Assembly: GCA_018697195.1 (NCBI GenBank)
Contig: CM031878.1
Coordinates: forward strand, 2,197,745-2,261,744
Source of the DNA: Certhia americana
Lineage: Eukaryota > Chordata > Aves > Passeriformes > Certhiidae
DNA: 64,000 bases
Reading direction: 5' to 3'
Shown: in pieces, positions 1 to 11,475 of the stretch
Numbering within the stretch: position 1 is the stretch's first letter
Layout of the letters: every line of letters begins with the position of its first letter
Program-made: the position numbers and the translations under genes
Notes under the pieces: generated by a model
Database searches by the model: none
What the model was told of the DNA's origin: nothing
Seen by the model: only the letters and a program-made list of their open reading frames with translations

Positions 1-2950
1 ATATTTAATTTGCAAGATGTGGTGGAAAAACAGGAGTGGCCAGAGTGAATTTAAGATGAAGGCAGGTGGTCGTGCTTCAGCAGGGACTACACTCAGTAAG
101 GACTCAGTTCTTTTTTTATGTTGTTATTTATTTCAGCCTCCTTTTGCTGAGAAAAAAATTTAAATCAATTGGATTTTTGTGGTTTTGCTTTCAGTCGTTC
201 CCAATTAGATGGAAAAGAGTGGGTTAAAAAAAAGAAAATAAGTAATATGACTTGTGACGATGAAGATGTAACACAGCAGATCTGGATGCTTGTTCCATTT
301 ACACAAATGCAATTTGGGATGAAAGGCACCATCTTTCCTGAATACCCTGAATAGTAATCACCATGATTCAGATGGCCAGGATAGTAAGGGAGCAAGGTTT
401 GAACCTGGGGACTTTGTTTCCTCACATATGAATCCCAGCAATCGTGTCAGCTGAGCTGCTATGGAGAGGAGTGATTGATGCTTCCAAAGCTTTCATGAGC
501 TGCTATCCATATAAAGGCCACAAACTACCCACTTTCAGAGGTTCTATAAAGCACCTAGTGCATCAGTCTAAACATTTCAGGACTGTACAAAGCAAACAGA
601 ATATTTCTGAGGGTTTTTCTCTGATTACTACATTTAAGAAGAATTAACTAAACCTAAACAGTGGGTGTGTACATGGGTAGCATCTGTGGAAGCCTGTCAC
701 TTATTTGCCTGGATATGGCCAAACACTAGCCGTCTTAAAATTTCAGCAGAGAATCAGTGGAATAAATGTTTTTTGCAGAGAAGTATGAGCAGAGATTTTA
801 TAGACCATAACACCAGTAGAGCAGTGGCCTATAGAAAACAAGGAAGAGAAGAAGGACAATGCTCATAAATTTTGCTTTGAAAAGCTGCTTTTGAATAATT
901 AACATACAGCTGGAAGCGACAAAATGTCCCCTGAACAATGTCTTGCTCTACCAGTCACAGAAAGCGGGGAACCATGCTTTGATTTTCTTTGCAGCAGGCA
1001 AAATAACCCCATTATTATGACAACTGTTGGGACCAGAGCCCAAGATTTCCAGTCCACCCCTGTGCTAGAGAGCAGGTCACACTGAAATAGAGGGGACTGG
1101 ATAGTGACAGATCCATTTCAAGGCTACTTTCACTGTATGTCCACTTCAAAAGAAGATCCCATTGGGAAGAAAACATGACATTTGACTTCCTTAGCATGCA
1201 GGTAGCAAATCCACATTCTGAAGTAAAGATGAATCTTATAGTTTAAGGAAAGGCTAAAAACACAGGTGTGGGATAGTTTTTCAAGACTTTATTCTTTCTA
1301 ATTCTGAGCAGGATTTGTCCATCCTTCATCTACCTCAATGCCAGGGCAAGTGGTCAAAAGTCACAATTATAAACATCATGTCAGTTCCTACTCCAAGCCA
1401 CACAAGGTGGGAGTACATTAGCTCTTCCTTTGAAACATCCTGTGGTATTAGTGCAACCCCAGAACAGTTTTCAGCTCTGACAAAGTCTCTTTTGGTTCAA
1501 ATCTGACTGTGAAGAAGTGCGTGAACTAATAAAGCTTCAGTTTACATAGCATTATAATACAATTTTGGCTTCCTCATGGACCAGACAACTCTAGCCTGAG
1601 AACCTGCTATCAGAAATAGTTAACTTTCCAACATGAATTGTTTCTGATAAAGGGTTTTTACTCTTGACAAAACCAGCGTATAGTAAGTGACTCATGGCTG
1701 TGTATAATTATTGCCTGTTTTCATAACACACTCTCCTGTTACACTGGACTTCACAGAAGCAGGACAATAAAATTCAGAAGCTGATCTCCTCTGTACTGCA
1801 GACTTCTGTTGACACAATTATATTGGTCAGGAGAGGCAAGAGGTGAGATCTCTGGCCGTAGAGCAACAACCAAAAAAAGACTGATTGTAAAAAAAGTTTC
1901 GCAGAAGCCAAAAATGAGCTTCTACTGTATCACTGCTTTTGCTTCAGAATGGGGGGCAGAAGATAGAAAGACATGCTTTCCCTTTCCAAATTACTTAAAC
2001 GTTCTAGTTCTGTCTTTTCGGGGGCAAAAATCTGTAAGGCACCTTGATATCTGAAACACAAAATATTTTATGAGTTAAAGCCTGATTCAGGCTCTTCTCT
2101 CTCAAAAACCCAAAAGCTCAAATCATTTAGACCACAGGAAACTTGCCAGCTGTGGAAATATTAAGGCTTTTACTGCACGCAAGTGAGCTGTTCTGACTCC
2201 ATCTGCTAAAATGGTAAATTTTTGCAGAGGCTTGTTTTGACTGATACCCAATCCTGAGTACTTTGTAGGGCAGTTACACATGCAAACCTGATGAAAACTA
2301 TTCAGCTCTTGCCAGCTCTGCAAGGTGACCAGTTCATTAGAGGAAGGTGACAGGGTGGGTCTTCATGACTTATCTGCAGACGGAGAAAAAATTTGTAAAC
2401 TTCTGCCCTTGTTTTGTCAACAAAAATGCTATTAAAACCAAGAAGATGCTTAAGCTTTTCTGGTTAACTATGGAAAATAGGTGAAATGGCTGAAGGGAGG
2501 GCATATACCTTCCAATGAAATTATTTTATGGACTACTAATATTCTGCAATTCAATGCTAGATTGATTTTATAAATCTTGCTATTAGACTTTCCTGTTTTC
2601 ACTTCTTATAGCTATTAAATGTTGGAAATCTTAGCAGATTAAAACTTCAGGAAACAGCAAATTTCTCTTTGAAGCCACTCCTTTCTTCTCGTGGAACTTT
2701 TAGAACTAGAATAACACAAAAATTCTAGGAAAAAACCCCTGTGGTATGTCAGTGTGAAACATCATCAGTGGGAACTCAAGGATTGTGTAGCCTCAGGAGA
2801 AACAAAAGAACACAATTTAATTAAAGATTCTCATTTTAATTGCAAAATTATATCATTTTTTAGTTTAATCTCTGGTTGGAAAAAACCCCATGAACTGGAT
2901 TATGGCCAAGTATGATGGATATTTCTTGCTATTACACAACAGTTTAGGAG
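1..2950. other. Non-coding sequence, no gene recognised
   Basis: I see no gene, RNA or recognisable transposon here. Both strands have only short open frames (81 codons or fewer) without a recognisable protein, splice-site pattern or codon periodicity. The sequence is AT-rich and CpG-poor, with only short homopolymers such as the T-rich stretch near 110-130. It is most likely intergenic or intronic DNA. Very old, diverged repeats could be hidden here and would need a profile search to detect. Confidence 0.6.
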
Positions 2951-2954
2951 GACA

Positions 2955-3030
2955 TTGTGGAATCTTGCAGTAATTCCACGGAAGGGACCTCTGGAGGTCA
3001 CCTAACCCAGCCCTGCCCTGAGAACAGGAC
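2955..3030 (-). mobile_element. CR1 LINE fragment, old, reverse
   Basis: The segment reads as the reverse complement of the CR1 3' end. The block GGGACCTCTGGAGGTCACCT followed by an AACCCAGCCCTGCCC-like stretch is the avian CR1 phrase of the older 'gggacctctggaggtcat' type. Only about 75 bp is recognisable and there is no octamer tail. CR1 copies are normally 5'-truncated by incomplete reverse transcription, which fits a short 3' piece. It lies upstream of, and opposite to, the larger forward CR1 that begins near 3520. Confidence 0.75.
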
Positions 3031-3515
3031 ATACTGCACTGTTCTATTTCCAATGAAAACTGTGGAGAAACCAGGCAGGAAGGAGGTTCTGATCAGTCAG
3101 GGGAGCAGCTCTGCCCACCCCATTGTCAGTGAAGCACTGCAGTGCCATGCACAGAAGTGCTTCCAAAACTGGAGGAACCTCAGGGGAGCAGAGGGAGTTA
3201 CCAGGAGCCCTCAGCTCATGTGTCAGGAGCTGATGGGTCTCAAGCCAGGAGCAGTAAAATCCAAGCTTCCCTCCCCTGTAAAAGAAGCCCTCAGGAAACA
3301 CTGGGGATCAGGAGCACTGTCAGCTGTGCAGGATAAGCAAGACACAGTGTGGCAGCCACAGCAAGCCTACATGAAATCACAAGGACACAGGGACAGGTTG
3401 TCCCCACATACCAAACACTGAGCCTGCAGAGAAAACAATTGTCCTTGCTGAGCAAGCATTGGCTGGAAAATATTGAAAAAATGGGGAGATATTTAACTTA
3501 GGAAGAAGGGATGAA
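3031..3515. other. GC-richer unclassified segment between two CR1 pieces
   Basis: This stretch is richer in G+C than its surroundings and holds much of a 154-codon forward open frame (2957-3421) that starts inside the reverse CR1 fragment. A long reverse frame overlaps it (3044-3301), so openness here reflects base composition. I recognise no domain, signal peptide or repeat family. It could be another part of the downstream CR1, an unrelated repeat or unique DNA. I do not call a gene. Confidence 0.4.
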
Positions 3516-3519
3516 CAAT

Positions 3520-4178
3520 TCAGGAGAACTCCAAAAATGTTATGAGGTTGTACATGAAGGAAATCAAAATGACCAAAGCCCAATGAGAATTTAATCTGGC
3601 CACTACCATAAAGGTCAACAAAAAATTCTTTTTACAAATACATCAGCAAGAGAAGGAAGACAAAAGAGAATCTCCATTCTTTTTTGGATGGCTTTGATGG
3701 GCCAAGAGCATCTTGGCTTGTATCAGCCCTAGTGTGTCCAGCTGGACCAGGGCAGGGAACGGAGCTGGGCAAGGGTCTGGAGCCCCAGGAGGGGCTGAGG
3801 GAGCTGGGAAAGGGGCTCAGGCTGGAGCAAAGGAGGCTGAGGGGGGCCCTTGTGGCTCTGCACAACTCCCTGCCAGGAGGGGACAGCCGGGGGGTCGGGC
3901 TGTGCTCCCAGGGAACAGGATAAAACCTCAAGTTACCCCAGGCAAGGTTTGGGTTGGATACTAGACAAAAATTCTTCACCAAAAGGACTGCCTATCCCTG
4001 TCCCAGCTGCCCAGGGCAGTGGTGGGGTCCCCATTCCTGTAGGGATTAAAAATCTATGTGGATATGGCACTTGGGGGCATGGGTCAGTGGTGGCCTTGTC
4101 AGTGCTGGGGGAATGGTTGGGCTCAATGTTTTTAGAGAGTTTTTCTGACATAAATGATTCTGTGATTCTGTGATTCTA
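3520..4178 (+). mobile_element. CR1 LINE, forward, internally deleted (ORF2 linker joined to 3' UTR)
   Basis: Two separate parts of a CR1 element are joined. From about 3530 to 3685 the sequence matches the ORF2 linker between endonuclease and reverse transcriptase: 'aaagcccaatgagaa', then 'caacaaaaaattcttttta', then 'gagaatctccattctt'. From about 3690 it jumps to the end of ORF2 and the 3' UTR ('catcttggcttgtatcag', then a GCTGAGGGAGCTGGG block). It continues through the 'ggttggatactag' and 'atgtggcacttgg' blocks to a tail of ATTCTGTG repeats at 4157-4178. The reverse-transcriptase domain is missing, so the copy cannot move on its own. Smaller deletions, for example near 3750, are also evident. 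Subfamily is not assigned. Confidence 0.92.
3791..3815 (+). other. Potential G-quadruplex motif inside CR1
   Basis: Four G runs (GGGG, GGG, GGG, GGGG) are separated by loops CTGA, AGCT and AAA, which meets the usual G3+ N1-7 rule for an intramolecular quadruplex. The motif sits in the GCTGAGGGAGCTGGG block of the CR1 3' region, made stronger by small deletions in this copy. Whether it folds or matters is unknown. Confidence 0.5.
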
Positions 4179-5734
4179 AGATATGACTTCAAGGCAGCCT
4201 TCCTTTCTATGGCTTTTATTCTCCCAGTGTTCAGTACTGAATCTGAGCAGCTTCCATGGAGAACCAGCAACATAATTTTCTTCTTTCTAAGATGAAAGTA
4301 TTTTTTTTGTCTTTTATATATATATTTTATTTGAAAGATCTGATCATCATCCTGTTCTCTTGTTGCTGGCAGCACAGACAGAAGTCCAGGTGCCAGCATT
4401 ATACTGCTAGTGATCACAGCTCTACATTGCAACCTTAAGAGAGAAAAGAACTCCCTCAATCTACCCATTCTTTTTAATGTATATCTTGCTGCCCTTGATC
4501 TGGAAATGCTTTGCCCTCAATCCTCATAGCTCAATTATTTAAAATATGGTTGTAGTCTCATTAAAGACAAGAGGGAACAGGACTTTGGGTTTATGTTTTG
4601 CCTCAAAGATTTGGACATTCCAGTCTGCGCAGAGCTTTGTAAAATAATTCTGGGACTTGTGTCAGGTTTGATTTATGACAACATGTGTCAGATGTAATTG
4701 CACCATCACTCCATCCATTCATTACCAGTGTTTCTCTCTGCAATGCTCTGCACCAGATCTCCAAGGGACAGAGTGACCTGAGCTTGTTTTTCCAGTGAAC
4801 AACAGGATTAGAGGTCCCCCATTCCATCATGTTTTGCAGATTAGTGACTACCCAAAAACTGAGGGGTGTGGTCAGAGAGTATACATACAAAGCTGCATAA
4901 AATGGAAATGCTGGGAATGCCCTTGCCCAAGTCTGACCCAATAAACTGAATCACAGAATCTCTATGGATATGTTCTTTGTATGTAAATCTAACATATCCA
5001 TAGCAATTCTGGGTTGCATTTTATTGTGCACCAATTTCACCAAGTACTGGATCTAAGAACTTTGAACCATAAAATTCAAAGTTATATTTTCCAGTAATAG
5101 GCAACTTCCAGGACTCCCAAATTTGTTTTATGCAAGAACTTTTGTCCCCCACTTTTTCTCTCCCATACTTATCAGGAAGAAGTTTTTGATCAGTGCCAAC
5201 ACACTCTTTTCTGATGAAAAGTAGAGGAGGTATAATTGTGGAACTGCACTACTGCTTCAGATCAACATTGCTGTAATAACCAAACTCATAAAAACTTAGG
5301 TCTTACTCTGGAGGTTTAAATTTGTAGTCGAATCACAATGTTGGTGGGTTTGTTTTCTTTTTTTCCTCTCTTCTACTTAGCTTTGAGATTTGATCTCTCC
5401 TCAGCTTTAGATTTCTTTAGAGTCATAAATCGAAATAACTGTCAGGCTATCATGGCAGCAGGTTCATCACTGAGATGTGACTGAAGTTCAAACACAGAAT
5501 TTAATTAACACTGGACAGTATTTGTGGGATGGGTTTTTTCTTTGTGGGATCTAAAAATAATGTGTTTTTTTTTTTTCCTTTGAAACATTTCATTCTCCTG
5601 ACAAGCTTGTTTTCTGAAACTAAAGGCCTGAATTTGAGCCCTAAGTAGCTGAGTCCGAAACTGCATTTGTACCTCTGATGAATTTCATGTAGTTTAATCC
5701 CAGGCAAGCATCATAAATGTCACAAATGTATAGA
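4179..5734. other. Non-coding sequence, no gene recognised
   Basis: No gene, RNA or repeat family is recognised between the two CR1 copies. A short (TA) stretch lies near 4316-4326 and a T run at about 5563-5577. The one notable structure is a 13-bp perfect inverted repeat at 4962-5003, listed separately. Reverse-strand frames of 140 codons (4046-4468) and 112 codons (4603-4941) show no known domain; the first begins inside the CR1 tail. Confidence 0.55.
4962..5003. repeat. Perfect 13-bp inverted repeat (hairpin)
   Basis: CTATGGATATGTT at 4962-4974 is exactly reverse-complementary to AACATATCCATAG at 4991-5003, leaving a 16-nt loop. The stem does not extend beyond 13 bp because 4961 (T) and 5004 (C) do not pair. 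It is too short for a typical microRNA precursor and is not flanked by a U run, so it is recorded only as a structure. Confidence 0.7.
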
Positions 5735-5975
5735 GTAGTTCAGGTTGTAATGGAACCACTGAGGTTCACCTGTCCAATCTCTTGATCAGAGCAAGTGATG
5801 CTTCAAAGTTAGATCCAGCACATCAGGGTCTGCTTCAGCCAAATTCTGAAAATCTCAGAGGAAGAACTGCACAACAGTCTCTGCGTATTACCGTGCTCAG
5901 AGTGAAAAAGATTTTTGCACTTCCACTGGATATTTCCTTTGCTGCATCTGGTGCCCTGTGAGGAGAGCCTGGATC
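5735..5975 (-). mobile_element. CR1 LINE 3' fragment, old, reverse
   Basis: The order of blocks matches the reverse complement of an older CR1 3' end. A 'ggttgtaatggaacc' start and 'ctgaggttcacctgtccaa' come first. 'cagggtctgcttcagcc', 'aatctcagaggaagaactg' and 'agtgaaaaagatttttgc' follow. It ends with the 'tttcctttgctgcatctggtg' block. In a well-kept copy these correspond to the 3' phrase, the 'gatggagactccacaacctc' region and the 'agtaaaaaagtttttcc' region. Divergence is high, so this is an old insertion. There is no clear octamer tail. Confidence 0.82.
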
Positions 5976-6046
5976 TCTCATACCAATAAATAGTCAAAGA
6001 CTGTGACTAGATCTCACTTTAGTCTTTGCACTGGCTGCACATTTCT

Positions 6047-6060
6047 ATTTGCATGCAAAC
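6047..6060. promoter_or_regulatory. Palindromic POU/octamer-like motif
   Basis: ATTTGCATGCAAAC contains the perfect 12-bp palindrome TTTGCATGCAAA and, on each strand, ATTTGCAT or a close relative of the octamer bound by POU-domain factors. The match is read directly from the sequence. Use as a binding site is inference, since a 12-mer palindrome can occur by chance in 64 kb of AT-rich DNA. Confidence 0.35.
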
Positions 6061-6324
6061 TGAAAAGTCTCCAGGATCAAGGGGAGGAAGCTGGGTTCCT
6101 GAGGTATGCCACCTCATCTTGGTTTTGGGTTTGGTTTTGTGTCATTCCAACCCACAGTTTTAAGATGCCTTTGGGCAGAAAGTTGAAATGCACAACCTAA
6201 ATTTCCTCTTTTGAACCATCTGCATTCTTTGTCTCTTCATGCAAAGTGAAACAGGAAAGTCTGTGATCACTGTACAGCCAAACTCTGCCCATCTTTAGAG
6301 ATAAGGCCTAGTGCATATAAACAA

Positions 6325-6385
6325 CATTGGAGCTGGGTGTCAATGACCCTTGAGGGTCCCTTCCAACTCAGGTTATTCTATGAAA
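6325..6385 (+). mobile_element. CR1 LINE 3' tail, forward
   Basis: The phrase 'tgagggtcccttccaactc' followed by 'aggttattctatga' is the extreme 3' end of an avian CR1, including the start of the ATTCTATG tail. Only about 60 bp is recognisable, as in severely 5'-truncated copies. Confidence 0.8.
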
Positions 6386-9300
6386 AGCAAAACTTCTGTT
6401 TCTTCCAAAAAAAATTCCCCCAAACTCACATCCCCAAACCCCTACTTGTCAGATGGGTAGAGACATTTAGTCCATCCTGTGAAATCTTTCAATCTTAAAG
6501 AGGTTCAGCATCTAGTTCTGGGACACACACAAACACGAAAACTAAGACTAAGCCATGAACTATGTACATTTATAGAAAAAAAACCCCACAACCATAGAAA
6601 CATAAAGCCTTGGAAAAATTGAAAAGCAAATCTTCAAAACCGAGGAACGGCTGAAATTCTGGCATCGGGTTGTGCAACTCCTCACCACAAGATGTCATTG
6701 GGGCCAAGAAATTAGTGAGGTCTGCTCAAGCAACAGGATATCCAGAATGATCAAGGGATGCAAGACGTCATGTTTCAGGGTTAAGACCAATCTGTAACTG
6801 TTATGATTTAGGATGAAATTCTCACTGAGAACAAATTACCCAACATCTGCCTTTTACAGTCTTAATTCACATTCCTTAGAGGCATCTGACCCAGATTGTT
6901 GCTGGAGACTGGATGCTTGCTAGCTAGTCCATGTGTCAGAATCCAGCCTGGCCCTTCTTACTTTGCTATGGATCTTGGTGATTTTTTGTTGGTTCTTTTT
7001 CCCCTTTTACCAGTGCTAAAACACAACTAGAGAAAAACAATTAGCTGTTAGCCTTGCCCCTGAGCTCCTGATTTTGTGCACAGAATGGTGGAGGCAGAAC
7101 CATCCTGCACCATGATGTCTCTGGAGCTAGAATTCTCCAGAGAAGTGGCCCATTCTCCCCCTCGGTTTCAGCCATTCTGGTAGCTGTGCAGCCGTACATT
7201 CCAGAATAATGCATTTACCACCATCCTCTGTGCACACCCAAGCAGTCTATCCCCACTTTCTTGCTTGATTGCCTTGATTTTCCTAACTGCAAAGGAAGCC
7301 CAGCTCACAGATTTCAAACCTCATGGAATTCTGGCATCTTGGAGAGAATGACAAGCACTCATAGCACCATTCCTCTTCCTGCTGCATCACTCACCACTCC
7401 CTCATTTCATCTTTGTTTCTGGTAGGCTGCACAAAGCTCTGGGATAGACCACAGCTCCATTGTGTGTGCAGATTATTTTCACCTAACCTCTAGCACTGTG
7501 TTAATTTAGTGCTCCCTGCTGTGGATTTAAATCACTGGGATGATTTTGCTTGCCATGTAACTCAAACTAAGTCTGTGAGAGTGCAGAAGAGATTGAGTAT
7601 ACTATTTTTATATCTTAAAGATCATTGTTCCTTTAAATATAGCATGAGTTCTAAATATTTAACTGAAGATGATTGATATGTCTATTTTCCATACAGTATA
7701 ACACAACTTAATGGAGTCATAAGATTTCTGCCAACACATTATAGGATTTGGAATCTAAGTAACTCTTAGATTACTGGCATCCATGTCTCCCACCACAAGT
7801 GATCAAATATCGTGGTGGCAGCTATGATATAAATCACAGGAGGATCTCTTTCTATCTGTCATTGCTATAACTAGGTTCCAGGAAAAGAAAAACACTATCT
7901 ACTAGCAGGTGAAATCAACAACATTTATACTCTGAGGTTTCAGTCCCCAAAGTTTAATTACAATGGCAATATTACACCACACAATAAGTTGTTCAGAACT
8001 GAAAAAAAACACTTGTATTTTGCTTTTGAAGACACCCTTCAACACCCACATCTCTCTCTGGCTGATTGAGGCTGACTCTATGCTAGAAATAACCAACTGT
8101 GTCGAATCTTCCCCATCAGCTCTACTAGGCAGTGATTATATTCCGGAGAGTGATGCATCTAAAGCTTGAGACCTTCAGGTCTCAGAAGGTTTTAGACAAC
8201 CTCATTTTTTCAGATGTGTTTTGGTGGCTTGTTAGAGTAGGCTTTTCATCAGTAGGAAGGTGCTGTTGAAGCCAGAGGATTTCACCAAAGAGAGGGTAGA
8301 CCAGGTGACTCTACCCATGCAGACCAGGTTCTTTTAGGTTTCATCAGAAAATTTGCAGGTTGCTGCTGCTCAGAGCTATTCCTACACATCTCTTTTTTTG
8401 AACTGATAAATATTCACATAAAATGGTTGATGGAACTTGTCTTATGTGGAAAAAATACACAGTGGAGAGCTGCAAGCAATTCCCTTAAAGAGGAAGTTTG
8501 TCTTCTCTTGCTTCTACCACTCAACAAACATTGACATAGAATCAAAAGCTCAACATGTGCAAATTTCAATCCAAGTTAAGGTCTCAAATGCAGATGCACT
8601 GGTGAAATACCTCCACTCTTGACTCTCTTCAAGGTTGACAGCATGAGGCTGTCTGGTACATGGAGAAGCAGAGATCAAATCTCCAGAGAGGAGTTCACCA
8701 CCACTGCCTTGTTCTACTCCCACCACCTTGACGTGTCTCCTGTTAACCCCTATGCTCTCTGAAAAGTTCTTCTGAGGACAGACCATATCCCTGCCCAATA
8801 CCTGTGAGCAACAGCACTGCAGGGGAGCCTTACTCAAAGTGCTTCAAACTCTGACTGACTCGCCAACAAACCCTGTGGGAGGAGCAGAGTCACTCCAAAG
8901 AACATAAAGGCTATTTGTGAAGGATTCAGGCATTGATTTTGACAGAAGGAGAAGTGCCTGTCTCTGACTCATCTTAAATTACAGTGAGCAATGTCAAGAA
9001 TGGTTTAGCCACGCTGTGTACTGTACTCTGCTGGGACAGAACTACTCAGCTCACTGTGAGTTTGACACCATCTGAATCATTAGAAATGGTTTTCACGGAC
9101 TAACCCATTTCAAGCCTTGAAATACAAAAGTTCTCTCTATGAAGTGTCTGTGAGAATTCCTCCAGTAATTTCACATTTGGATTCAATAGCCGAAATGAAT
9201 TATGAAATTCTCTACACTGTCACATATTAAGAAGGTACTGTGAAATGCTGATAAGATGCCGAAATGAAGGCAAGGGGATTAAAAGGTCATTCTGCTGCAC

Positions 9301-11256
9301 TTTTTCATCTGGTGAGGATTTCAGACTGAGCTAATTACCATAGTACCTGAACACTTAATAGACTGTGCCAAATTTGTTAGTGATCTCAGTAATAAGCTGA
9401 ATACACAAATGTCTCTATAAGGTCTCAAAACATCTCCAACACACAGGTGAAAACAGGGCTAATGGGTCCAGTCCACACTGGACTGGAAGATTCATGTTTA
9501 ATTTCTTAAATAAATGACCTGTTTCTCCCCCTACTCGTTATTTTCTCAGTTTGCCTCAGCAGGGAAAGCACAAGTTCAAGTGTGCACTGGGCACAGTCAG
9601 TACAGCTGGCTCTCTGGGAACTAATGCAGTACAAGGAACAATTTATTCCATTATTTCTGAGCTGGAGAAGTTGGGGATGACTGATGAAAACACACCAGCA
9701 GGGTTTGGGCTTGAGGAATAAGTGCTAAATTCTCTTGTTTTATTTGGTTTCCCCATTCACATGTTTTTATTCTATAAAGAAGATACGAGTCCTTAGCAAA
9801 TAAATTAAATTTGGTACAAAAAGCCAAACCAAACCAAACCAAAAAACAACAAAAACCCCTACAGATACAGATTTTTTTTTTCCACTTTGAGTTTTGATTA
9901 TTAGTATGGTATTAGCATAACATTCAGCAGCAAACACTCTAATTTATAGAAATAGATGCTCAGAAGTTTTGAAATGTTGTTTTTGTGCCTTTTTACACCA
10001 AAGAGGATTATCAATTTAAAAGCTGTCAATGCACCTTTAACATTTATTTTATTCTAAACTAGGGGATCAGCCATTTGTGAAAGAACAAACAACCATTTTG
10101 TGTGTTTACATGAAGACCTGTAGAGATAACTGTGTTTCAATTATATCCTCACTGTGATGTCCTGGGCATTCACTGTGGTCAGATAAGAAAATATTTGTCT
10201 TGTTTCTAGTGTTTTGCCATGAGATACCACCCTAATTTGAGGCCTGTTTATGGGTTTACCTGATACTTAGGGGAAATTTCTCAAGAAAAAATATTATGGA
10301 GGAGCTGTCCACAGACCTGCAGATCCAAAAGTCACTCCTGATAGCACCTGCTTTCTTATTCATGTGATGAGGTATGTAATTATAAGACTGTAGGAATTGC
10401 ACTGTAGAGGACAAAAAGAAGCAGTTTCAAATTAACAAATGCTCCCTTCAGTTTGTGCTATGGCACACACCTACTTTTTTATGTATTTTTTGCTACATTT
10501 GTCCCTTTATTAATCTTCATTACATTTCATATTGTAGCACCTCCAGCATCTCTGAGCTGCCCACACTGATTTATATGTTCCTCAGGATTTGATCTGAGTA
10601 GTAGGTTTTTCTTATATTTTGAGAGATGTGTATTGACACAAATGCAAAATTGATATTAAATTATCATCTTTGTTGCAATTATAAATCTCATAGCATAAAT
10701 CTTTGGATAAGAATATTAGAAAGTGAACGTAAATACATAAAACCCAGTCCAGGACCTCTTCCACAGCATGGCTGAGCCATTTTTTATTGAATTTAATACT
10801 ATATGATCAGGACCAGAGTGTATCCTGTGCATACAGACAGGGCTCATGATTTTAGCCATAGACCCATGTTTTTGTAAGAGAACTGGTCAAACATTTCTTT
10901 ATGAAAGAGCAGACTCATGGTTTTAGCTGTTTGTTTTCCTGTGAGTGTATGACCTATAACCTGGGCTGTTGGATAGATTATTTCAAATGAAATAGAGAAT
11001 CCATTATACTTAACAATTTTCAATGACTGAAACCAGTGATTGGCTGAAGATCTTGATTATTTTTGCACTGACTCTACTTATTTATGACCTGTAATTTTGT
11101 TTCATGACAAGAATTAACTTTCCTGTATTATTCATACTGATATTCATAGTAATTTTTTTTTTCTGATTTTATAATCAGTACCTGCTGCTTCCACAATGAA
11201 GATTTTCATGAGGGGGGAGAAAGCATAACAAAATAATAATTCTGTCTCTCTGTCTC
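6386..11256. other. Repeat-poor non-coding sequence
   Basis: Nearly 5 kb without a gene or a recognisable transposon. Frames are 95 codons or shorter and match nothing I know. An A-rich CAAACC-type stretch lies at about 9820-9860 and a T run near 9872-9881. Segments around 6640-6860 and 8600-8900 look slightly richer in G+C and could hide very old repeats, but I cannot name a family. Confidence 0.55.
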
Positions 11257-11257
11257 C

Positions 11258-11285
11258 TTTTTTTTTTTTTTTTCCCTCCCGTAGG
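11258..11285 (+). other. T16 polypyrimidine tract ending in an acceptor-like AG
   Basis: A run of 16 T (11258-11273) continues as CCCTCCCGTAG, a good-looking 3' splice acceptor by composition (long polypyrimidine tract, then AG with no intervening AG). The 63-codon frame after it (11287-11475) is unrecognised and no matching donor is evident. This is equally well explained as a mononucleotide tract next to unique DNA. It is reported so that RNA data can decide. Confidence 0.3.
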
Positions 11286-11475
11286 ATTGGAACAAAACCC
11301 CCAACATTTTTCTTTCAAAGGAAACCTGAGACTTTATGTATTCAACACATTGTGTGGAACTATTTCAGAGCTTTGGGTCACGAATGGCTTCTTTCCATTA
11401 AAAGTAATGGTGTTATTCCTGGCGACGCAGGCCTGCTGGATTTTGCTCACCAGTAGAATCTGCCTGTGCATATAA

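Noticed and set aside
2957..3421. 154-codon forward frame
   Set aside because: It starts inside a reverse CR1 fragment, lies in GC-richer DNA with an opposing open frame, and has no recognisable domain.
4945..4966. GAATCACAGAATC resembling a reversed CR1 octamer tail
   Set aside because: No CR1 3' phrase follows it, so the word alone is insufficient.
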